Below are positions 1 through 5,221 of a DNA stretch of 24,801 bases, piece by piece. The stretch's first letter is position 1. Every line of letters starts with the position of its first letter. The stretch lies in NCBI GenBank assembly GCA_016180275.1, contig JACPBN010000039.1, positions 1 to 24,801 on the forward strand, written 5' to 3'. The notes under the pieces are model-generated. The model saw only the letters and a list, made by a program, of their open reading frames with translations, was not told the origin of the DNA and did not search any database. Made by a program: the position numbers and the translations under genes. The stretch comes from Candidatus Woesearchaeota archaeon. GTDB taxonomy: Archaea; Nanobdellota; Nanobdellia; Woesearchaeales; UBA10200.

Positions 1-202
1 GGATAGGAGAATACTGCCTCGTCAAAGGATTGATCTGCTTTAGCAGGCTAGGCTTCTCAAGCTTGAATATCAATGGCTTCATTCAGGGTCATCTCATGAT
101 ACTGAAATTCATAAACCACAATAAATCAGGAGACACTATTTAAAGCTTGCTCATTTCTGGCTTAAAGAAGCTTATTTTTTACTTAATCTCAAAAAACAGT
201 AA
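1..202. other. Non-coding left edge, no supported gene
   Basis: No recognisable gene. Frame 3 is open from the window edge to a stop at 141-143 (about 46 codons) and could be the tail of a gene starting outside the window. Its translation resembles nothing I know, and its codon use is not clearly like the neighbours. A small hairpin-like CTGC-TTTA-GCAG occurs near 37-48. A weak TATA-like run, TTATTTTTTA near 171-180, lies about 25-30 bases before the repeat element at 203. Confidence 0.3.
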
Positions 203-417
203 GTGCATAGCAGCTGCCGCCAATTTAGTTGGCATAAATCAAGTAACAAAAAGAATGTTGCGACGGGCAATACCATTTAGTCACTAATCTACTAACATAA
301 CACGCAATGCTCTTCTAGTACCACATCTAATATACCTAGTGTAGAGGAGGAGCAACTTATAATAGAATCAAAGCAAGTGCCAACTGCGGCAGCTGCTTCG
401 TAAATTTTACTATGCAC
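203..417 (+). ncRNA. Structured RNA-like repeat, copy 1
   Basis: First of three dispersed copies. The outermost pair is GTGCATAG (203-210) with CTATGCAC (410-417). Inside it GCAGCTGCCGC (210-220) pairs with GCGGCAGCTGC (386-396); G210 is shared between the two pairings, so only one can use it. A 6-nt bulge (221-226) sits on the 5' side only, then AGTTGGCA (227-234) pairs with TGCCAACT (378-385). The core runs from GTTGC (257-261) to GCAAC (352-356), 100 nt, and contains GACGGGCAATACCA, CACGCAATGCT, CACATCTA and GTAGAGGAGGA, shared with copies 2 and 3. The stem sequences differ from those copies but pairing is kept. The element lies about 100 bases upstream of the aminotransferase, co-directional but probably upstream of that gene's own TATA box, so an independent transcript is more likely than a leader. 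Function unknown. Confidence 0.7.
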
Positions 418-476
418 ATACAAAATTAACCTGAACTTAAATATAAAAAGTTCAAATTTGCTGGCAAAATGTACAA

Positions 477-486
477 ATTATATTTA
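477..486 (+). promoter_or_regulatory. TATA-like box of aminotransferase gene
   Basis: TTATATTTAA lies about 35 bases before the ATG at 517, which predicts a transcript with a very short leader. Placement is by eye from archaeal promoter spacing. Confidence 0.45.
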
Positions 487-516
487 AGATAAATTTTAAG
501 TAAAAAAGTGGTCAAC

Positions 517-1701
517 ATGAAGTTCGAAGCATCACAAAGAGTAAAAGAAATAGGAAGCTATGCATTCGTAGATGTATATAATGAAGTTGCTAAGCTAAAG
601 CAGCAAGGCATTACTCCAATTGATTTTGAAGCAGGGGACCCAAAAGACCCAACGCCTGCAATTATAAGGAATTACGCTAAAAGGGCAATTGACAAAAGAA
701 AAAGTTCTGGATATCCAAGCTATATCGGCGCGCAAGAATTTAGGGAAGAGGCAGCTGCATGGACAAAAAAACGTTTCAATGTTGAGCTTGATCCTAACAG
801 GGAAATCTGTTCTAATATTGGTGCAAAAGAAGCAGTATTTCATTTTCCTCTTGCATTTGTAAATCCAGGAGATTATGTGCTGATGCCAAATCCTTGCTAT
901 CCGCCTTATGAGCGCGGCACAACATTTGCCGGCGGAAAAGCATATTTTATGAATCTTCTTGCAGAAAATAATTTTTTGCCAAAACTGGATGAGATTCCTG
1001 CAGATATAGTAAAGAAATCAAAGATTTTATGGCTCAATTATCCAAATAATCCAACTTCAGCAACTGCTACAAAAGAATTCTACAAGGAAGCAATTGATTT
1101 CTGCCATGATAAGAATATAATTCTTGCAAGCGATGAGCCATACACAGAAAATTATTACGACGAGAGAAACAAACCATTGTCTGCATTAAATGCAGGCAAA
1201 GAAGGAGTTGTAGTGTTTCAGTCACTTTCAAAAAGAAGCAATATGACTTGTTACAGGGTAGGCTGGATTGCTGGAGATGAAGATATAATCAGCGTATTTA
1301 AGAAAGTCAAAACAAACATTGATTCTGGGACCTGTACATTTATACAGGACGCAGGAATTGCTGCATTGAGTGATGAGGTACATGTCGAACAGTTCAGAAA
1401 AGATTACAAAATAAAGAGAGACTTAATTGTTCGCGCATTAACAGCTTCTGGCTTGGAAAATTGTACACCAAAAGCTACTATTTATCTCTGGCAGCGCTGC
1501 CCAAAAGGAATGAGCAGTGTGGAATTTGCTAAAAAACTATTGCACAAAGACGTTGCAGTTGTTACAACGCCTGGTTCATGGATTTCTAAGAAAGTTAATG
1601 GCATCAATCCAGGAGAAGGATATGTAAGGTTTGCTTTAGTTCCAACTATTTCCGAATGTAAAGTTGCGGCTGAGAGATTGAGAAGGTTAAGGTTTAACTA
1701 A
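517..1701 (+). CDS. Class I/II PLP-dependent aminotransferase
   Basis: Fold-type I PLP aminotransferase of about 394 aa, a usual length for the family. The motif SLSKRSNMTCYRVGW carries the Schiff-base lysine (about residue 239). YPNNPTSA and SDEPYTENYYDE match the PLP-contacting Asn and Asp regions, and the N-terminal half has the DFEAGDPKDPTP strip typical of aspartate/diaminopimelate-type enzymes. The SLSKRSN signature is characteristic of N-succinyldiaminopimelate (DapC) and LL-DAP aminotransferase relatives, but substrate cannot be fixed from this; aspartate or another amino acid is equally possible. The reading frame opens at a GTG (508), but ATG 517 (MKFEASQRV) is the better start given the TATA box near 480. 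It stands alone, with the structured repeat upstream and a coiled-coil gene downstream. Confidence 0.9.
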   Translation: MKFEASQRVKEIGSYAFVDVYNEVAKLKQQGITPIDFEAGDPKDPTPAIIRNYAKRAIDKRKSSGYPSYIGAQEFREEAAAWTKKRFNVELDPNREICSNIGAKEAVFHFPLAFVNPGDYVLMPNPCYPPYERGTTFAGGKAYFMNLLAENNFLPKLDEIPADIVKKSKILWLNYPNNPTSATATKEFYKEAIDFCHDKNIILASDEPYTENYYDERNKPLSALNAGKEGVVVFQSLSKRSNMTCYRVGWIAGDEDIISVFKKVKTNIDSGTCTFIQDAGIAALSDEVHVEQFRKDYKIKRDLIVRALTASGLENCTPKATIYLWQRCPKGMSSVEFAKKLLHKDVAVVTTPGSWISKKVNGINPGEGYVRFALVPTISECKVAAERLRRLRFN

Positions 1702-1739
1702 TACGCATGTTTTATTTTCTACATCAGAAATTGATAAAG

Positions 1740-1750
1740 ATTTATATATC
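1740..1750 (+). promoter_or_regulatory. TATA box of coiled-coil gene
   Basis: TTTATATATC predicts a transcript start near 1768. That would leave the in-frame ATG at 1762 outside the transcript and favours ATG 1804, which has AGAGG just upstream. Confidence 0.5.
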
Positions 1751-1803
1751 TCTGTATTTTATTGCATCTGATAATATATCAGGTATTCAAAAAAGAGGCC
1801 AAT

Positions 1804-2976
1804 ATGGTAAATTTCACTAATCTGGGATTTAATTTATTTAAAAGATATAAGAATCTTCCATTTGCAGCATTTTTCTTTTCTCGTGAAATCCGCAGAAATG
1901 TCTGGAGATTAAAAGAGCATATACCAAGGCTTGATGGGGATTTAACCGTTATAAACGGATTATTGGCTCAGTTGAGAGAATATAAACAATCCGTCCTAGA
2001 ATTCAATATAGCAAAGCAAGTAAGCCATAATGATACAGGTATAAAAATAGGCATACAAAATATTAAGAAAAGAATGCAGCAAATTGATGCAAAATTCATT
2101 TATACTCTTAATCAGCTGCGATACAGCTTAATTCAGTTTCTTGCAGAATTAAAAACCTGTTTTAAAAGCTCAGAATTAATTGAATATTCAGGAGATGCAA
2201 TGATTTACAGGAACGCTAAGATACTGCAAGCTACAAAAGCCATAGCATTATCCGCGTTGATAAGAATTTACACTCTTGAAAAACATAGGCTTGAAAATGA
2301 GCTGCAAAGATTATTGAAAAAGGCAAAAAGAGAAAAATACAGGGAAAATAATAAAAGAGACCTTGCTCCAGAGATAGAAGCTGTTAAGGCACGGTTAGCG
2401 CAGAATCAAGCTGCATCCAACAGGCTTCAGCCGTTGATTTATGCTAAATTTGAAGAAATTAATGCTATTACCCTGCCGATTTTGCAGGGATTAAGAGAAA
2501 AAGCAAAAGCTCAATTTACACATAGGGCAGAGCCATTCACAGCTTCTAGACATAATGCAAACGACCAATTATTAAGGCTGATTAAAATAGAAGGCAAAAA
2601 TGTAGGTGAAATATTAGGCAAAGAAAGCAGCTTAAAATCTCGAATAAAACATGCAAGAAATTACGGGGAATTTGAGCATGATTTTATTGAGCTGACTAAC
2701 TTATACACACTGAATATCCGGACGGCATATCATTTAATTGAGCGAGATAAAATTATTATACATCGCCTAAATCGAATGTTTGAAGTTGTGAAAAGAAGCA
2801 TACATGCATTAGAACAGGAAAACACCGTAGAATCTTGTGAAAAGATTCTTAAGAAAATAGAAGAAGAATTGACTGCATCTTTAAAAGATTACCAAGACAT
2901 ACTTGAAGAGATAGCAGATCAGGCAAGATTGCTTAGGAATGAAATAGGGAAAGACTTCAATGCCCTTGCTGCTTAA
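1804..2976 (+). CDS. Coiled-coil-rich protein of unknown function
   Basis: About 390 aa of mainly helical, Lys/Glu/Arg/Leu-rich sequence with long heptad-like stretches (residues about 25-200 and 280-385). There is no signal peptide, transmembrane segment or catalytic motif that I recognise. An upstream ATG at 1762 is in frame, but the TATA box at 1740-1750 puts the likely transcript start after it; the ATG at 1804 (MVNFTNLGFNLFKRYKN) follows a purine-rich AAAAGAGG. Long coiled-coil proteins in archaea serve in chromosome organisation, as scaffolds or at the cell surface; nothing here decides between these. The neighbour rpoK is convergent and gives no functional clue. Confidence 0.7.
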   Translation: MVNFTNLGFNLFKRYKNLPFAAFFFSREIRRNVWRLKEHIPRLDGDLTVINGLLAQLREYKQSVLEFNIAKQVSHNDTGIKIGIQNIKKRMQQIDAKFIYTLNQLRYSLIQFLAELKTCFKSSELIEYSGDAMIYRNAKILQATKAIALSALIRIYTLEKHRLENELQRLLKKAKREKYRENNKRDLAPEIEAVKARLAQNQAASNRLQPLIYAKFEEINAITLPILQGLREKAKAQFTHRAEPFTASRHNANDQLLRLIKIEGKNVGEILGKESSLKSRIKHARNYGEFEHDFIELTNLYTLNIRTAYHLIERDKIIIHRLNRMFEVVKRSIHALEQENTVESCEKILKKIEEELTASLKDYQDILEEIADQARLLRNEIGKDFNALAA

Positions 2977-3021
2977 ATGTATTATGAAGTTAGAAATATA
3001 AAAATTACCTAAAAGATTTAT

Positions 3022-3249
3022 CTATATTTTGTCCTTAGGCAATAGCCTTCTTACAGTTATTGGAATTAAATTGGCTTTAAACTCAAGCTTTGCGATCTCT
3101 ATTGGATTGTATCTTATTCGTATGTAATCTTCTTCTGTAAACTTTAATAATGAAGGCGCAGCCATTGAAAGCTGTAATGCCCTGCTGCCTAGAATTCTTG
3201 CTTTTTCATACTTGCTGTATTGCATTGATTCTTCCTGTTTTTCTGCCAT
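3022..3249 (-). CDS. rpoK: DNA-directed RNA polymerase subunit K (Rpb6/omega homologue)
   Basis: 75-aa protein matching archaeal RpoK, the small subunit that helps assemble and stabilise RNA polymerase by clamping the largest subunit. The family's core signature is all present: SKYEKARILGSRALQLSM near residues 12-29, APSLL, NPIEIAKLEF (about 48-57) and the C-terminal LIPITVRRLLP. It is slightly longer than the minimal archaeal RpoK because of a short charged N-terminus. A TATA-like TTTATATATAA (minus strand, about 3270-3280) lies about 25 bases before the ATG, so the mRNA is probably leaderless. In many archaea rpoK sits near rpoN or ribosomal protein genes; here it is isolated and convergent with the coiled-coil gene. 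This gene anchors the archaeal assignment of the window. Confidence 0.93.
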   Translation of the reverse strand: MAEKQEESMQYSKYEKARILGSRALQLSMAAPSLLKFTEEDYIRIRYNPIEIAKLEFKANLIPITVRRLLPKDKI

Positions 3250-3402
3250 AATTGATTAAATCCCTAGGTTATATATAAATATTTTGCTAGGCATACCTTA
3301 AAATAAACCTAAATCGGACATTTGACAGTATTAAAAATAATAACATTTAAATAAATGGGTATCATAATATTGCCTAACATATTTAATTTAATAAAATTAA
3401 AT

Positions 3403-3411
3403 GAGGGGTAG
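3403..3411 (+). promoter_or_regulatory. GAGGGGTAG leader motif (ribosome-binding-like)
   Basis: GAGGGGTAG five bases before the ATG of the lipoprotein fragment. The identical nonamer precedes the FabZ-like gene (17124-17132) and the acyl-CoA dehydrogenase gene (23480-23488). A TATA-like ATATTTAATTTAATA (about 3379-3393) would start the transcript close to this motif. Confidence 0.5.
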
Positions 3412-3416
3412 AAAAA

Positions 3417-3704
3417 ATGAGAAAACAATTCTTAGCATTATCTGTTGTATTGGCACTATTAATTGGCATATTCCTAACAGCATGCGCTGGAACACAGGTT
3501 GAAAAAATCGTTGAACAGACAGAGAGTGCAACTTTACCTTCATCAGAGCCCGTTACATCACAAGCAGCTGCAAAAGAAGCAACTGTCGAAATTGATGCAG
3601 TTATAAATCAGACTGGGCCAGTTGCAAACATTAGCAACGACATGGCAAAAGATGCCCAACTATCTGTTGATGAAATTAATGCAACCGGCAATATAAAAGG
3701 ATAA
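3417..3704 (+). pseudogene. Truncated ABC-type ligand-binding lipoprotein (Peripla_BP_6 / LivJ-like)
   Basis: 95-aa remnant. The N-terminus is a lipoprotein signal: basic MRKQ, a hydrophobic stretch to about residue 19 and lipobox LTAC with Cys23. A Ser/Thr/Ala-rich linker follows, then VEIDAVINQTGPVANISNDM and DAQLSVDEINATGNIKG, which match the first strands and helix of branched-chain amino acid (LivJ-type) substrate-binding proteins, normally about 380-400 aa. Translation stops directly after the NATGNIKG motif, so at least 280 residues, including the hinge and second lobe, are missing. No continuation is visible in any frame before the repeat element at 3729. No permease or ATPase genes lie nearby. 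The start and leader look intact, so it may still be transcribed and could yield a short lipopeptide, but not a working transporter subunit. Confidence 0.75.
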
Positions 3705-3728
3705 CTTGGACTCTTGTTACTCTCTGGA

Positions 3729-4015
3729 AAATACGGTTTTTTGTATTTGTTTAGCTAGTGTAATAATCTCTTATAAAGCGGCGGCGACTGCCATTTTATG
3801 ACGAACACAAATAAAAGTAACCCTACTAATGTTGCGACGGGCAGTGCCAATAATATACACATATTCTGACACATCACGCAATGCTTTACTATTATCACAT
3901 CTACTATCTGAGCGTAGAGGAGGAGCAACTCTTTAATATTACCTGCCAATGTTCGTCGGCAGTCGCCACCGCTTTAGAGGATTTTATCACACAAGCTAAA
4001 CAAATACGGTTTTTT
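3729..4015 (+). ncRNA. Structured RNA-like repeat, copy 2, with extended inverted ends
   Basis: Core stems: AAAGCGGCGGCGACTGCC (3775-3792) with GGCAGTCGCCACCGCTTT (3958-3975), one G-T wobble. A 7-nt 5'-side bulge ATTTTAT (3793-3799) follows, then GACGAACA (3800-3807) with TGTTCGTC (3950-3957). The core runs from GTTGC (3831-3835) to GCAAC (3925-3929), 99 nt, with GACGGGCAGTGCCA, CACGCAATGCT, CACATCTA, hairpin CTAC/GTAG and AGGAGGA. Outside the stems, GTATTTGTTTAGCTAGTG on the left is mirrored by CACAAGCTAAACAAATAC on the right. The whole is flanked by a 14-nt direct repeat AAATACGGTTTTTT (3729-3742 and 4002-4015). It fills the gap between the broken lipoprotein gene and the end of the HxlR gene. 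Function unknown. Confidence 0.75.
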
Positions 4016-4021
4016 AGTTAT

Positions 4022-4342
4022 TTATTTCCACTTACTAACCCACTTATTTACAGAACTAAAGCATCTTAGAAGCTCTTTTCCCCTTTTTGTAAGAGAATAC
4101 TCAACTCTTGGAGGAAGCTCTTTATAATATTGTTTGGTTATTAGCTTTGCTTTCTCAAGCTCTTTCAGGCGCAGAGTCAGTATTTTAGTGTTGATACCGT
4201 CAATCTTTTTCTGCAGTTCTGTAAATCTGACTGCATTGTTCTTATTATCCTTATTCATGCTCAGCTCTCTGAGTATCAATAATATCCATTTCTTGCTCAG
4301 GAAAGCAAATGTTTTTGTGAACGGGCAGGCTTTGGGTTGCAT
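4022..4342 (-). CDS. HxlR-family winged-helix transcriptional regulator
   Basis: 106-aa regulator of the HxlR/MarR-like class. It shows the family order: N-terminal CPFTKTFAFLSKKWILLIL (Cys6 at the conserved N-terminal cysteine position used for redox or electrophile sensing in some bacterial members), recognition region RFTELQKKIDGINTKILTLRLKELEKAKLI, and the wing PPRVEYSLTKRGKELL. Length is typical. It is divergent from the nitroreductase gene across a 181-base gap that contains TACTT/AAGTA inverted repeats, so control of that gene and of itself is the natural inference. The pairing is the same as in bacterial YodB/HypR systems, where the regulator is inactivated by quinones, diamide or hypochlorite. 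Which signal applies here cannot be read from the sequence. Its 3' end abuts repeat copy 2. Confidence 0.88.
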   Translation of the reverse strand: MQPKACPFTKTFAFLSKKWILLILRELSMNKDNKNNAVRFTELQKKIDGINTKILTLRLKELEKAKLITKQYYKELPPRVEYSLTKRGKELLRCFSSVNKWVSKWK

Positions 4343-4400
4343 TTTTATAATCTGTTAAATATATCTATAAACATAAACTTTAAATACTAGCTCATATTAC

Positions 4401-4433
4401 TTTACTTTCGTAAGTATTGATAATATACTTATT
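4401..4433. promoter_or_regulatory. Operator-like inverted repeats between HxlR and nitroreductase
   Basis: TACTT (4403-4407)-N4-AAGTA (4412-4416), overlapping TAAGTAT (4411-4417)-N7-ATACTTA (4425-4431). Alternating TACTT/AAGTA half-sites resemble the TACT...AGTA operators known for HxlR-family regulators. They lie about 40 bases upstream of the probable nitroreductase TATA box (CAATATATAAATG, 4471-4483). Confidence 0.55.
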
Positions 4434-4523
4434 ACAGCATTATAATAGATATAAGATGATGTTAAGGGGCAACAATATATAAATGTTTGTAAGAGTAAAA
4501 ATGTATGTGCGGAGGCGGTTTAG

Positions 4524-5096
4524 ATGGTTCAAAGAAAAGCAGCATATCCGATAGACAGCATATTTCTTCAAAGATGGTCTCCTAGGGCAATGACTGGAGA
4601 AGAATTAAGCGGCGAAAAGCTTTTGTCCTTGTTTGAAGCAGCAAGATGGGCGCCTAGCTCATATAATAACCAGCCATGGCGTTTTCTGTATGCAAAAAGA
4701 AACACAAAGGAATGGGATGTATTTTTTGATTTGATGGTTGAATTTAACCAATCTTGGACAAAAAATGCTTCTGCATTAGTTGTTGTTGTTTCAAAAAAGA
4801 CATTTGATTTCAATGGAAAGCCTGCGCAGACCCATTCATTTGACACAGGTGCCGCATGGATGAGCCTTGCACTACAGGCAACTAAACAAGGATTAGTTGC
4901 TCATGGCATGCAGGGATTTGATTATGACAAAGCAAAGAAAGTCCTTAATGTGCCGGATGATTATAATGTTGAAGCAATGCTTGCAATCGGAAAGCAAGGC
5001 AAGAAAGATTTACTGCCAAAAGAACTGCAGGACAAGGAAGAGCCAAGCGACAGGAAAAAGCTTTCTGAGATTGCATGGGAAGGGGGATTTAAGTGA
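4524..5096 (+). CDS. Nitroreductase-family flavoprotein
   Basis: 190-aa FMN-dependent NAD(P)H oxidoreductase of the nitroreductase superfamily, expected to work as a cytoplasmic homodimer on quinones, nitro compounds or similar electron acceptors. Visible motifs are QRWSPRAMTGE (N-terminal FMN phosphate contact, residues about 16-26), AARWAPSSYNNQPWRF (about 38-53, flavin-binding), DTGAAWMSLALQATKQGL (about 90-108) and LAIGKQG near the C-terminus. The start ATG is preceded by GGAGG (4511-4515), 8 bases away. The gene is divergent from the HxlR regulator, which suggests induction by reactive electrophiles or oxidants. The physiological substrate is unknown. A T-rich stretch follows the stop. 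Confidence 0.9.
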   Translation: MVQRKAAYPIDSIFLQRWSPRAMTGEELSGEKLLSLFEAARWAPSSYNNQPWRFLYAKRNTKEWDVFFDLMVEFNQSWTKNASALVVVVSKKTFDFNGKPAQTHSFDTGAAWMSLALQATKQGLVAHGMQGFDYDKAKKVLNVPDDYNVEAMLAIGKQGKKDLLPKELQDKEEPSDRKKLSEIAWEGGFK

Positions 5097-5108
5097 TAAA
5101 TTAATGCA

Positions 5109-5135
5109 TTACTTTTGTTTTTTTAAACTTTTTAT
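5109..5135 (+). terminator. T-rich stretch after nitroreductase
   Basis: ACTTTTGTTTTTTTAAAC and further Ts immediately follow the nitroreductase stop; archaeal RNA polymerase terminates at such T-runs without needing a hairpin. Confidence 0.4.
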
Positions 5136-5154
5136 GGTTATTTGATTTCATCGC

Positions 5155-5168
5155 AACCTTTTTATACC
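5155..5168 (+). promoter_or_regulatory. TATA box of ppdK
   Basis: ACCTTTTTATACC is followed about 60 bases later by the ppdK ATG. A ribosome-binding-like AAGGGGGATT (5209-5218) lies just before the start, so this mRNA appears to carry a leader. Confidence 0.45.
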
Positions 5169-5221
5169 AATTCTAATATTCCTAACTAATTATTTTACCT
5201 TGATACAAAAGGGGGATTTGC

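Noticed and set aside
3..143. Partial coding tail at the left edge
   Set aside because: Open for 46 codons only, no recognisable similarity and no supporting signals; kept as non-coding with a caution.
257..275. GACGGGC block as a fragment of 16S rRNA (complement of ACCGCCCGTC region)
   Set aside because: The similarity is limited to 7 bases, the surrounding sequence does not match rRNA, and the block is conserved in the context of the repeat core.
203..417. Repeat as a MITE or an integron attC-like recombination site
   Set aside because: MITEs keep their ends alike between copies, whereas here only pairing is kept and the middle is conserved. attC sites need RYYYAAC/GTTRRRY at the outer ends and an integrase nearby; neither is seen. 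Mobility itself is not excluded.
3755..3949. Minus-strand ORF through repeat copy 2
   Set aside because: Chance open frame inside the structured element; not open in the other copies.
3881..4069. Short plus-strand ORF overlapping repeat copy 2 and the HxlR gene end
   Set aside because: It runs through the structured core and into the HxlR gene antisense; its sequence is explained by the conserved RNA blocks, and the protein has no plausible composition.
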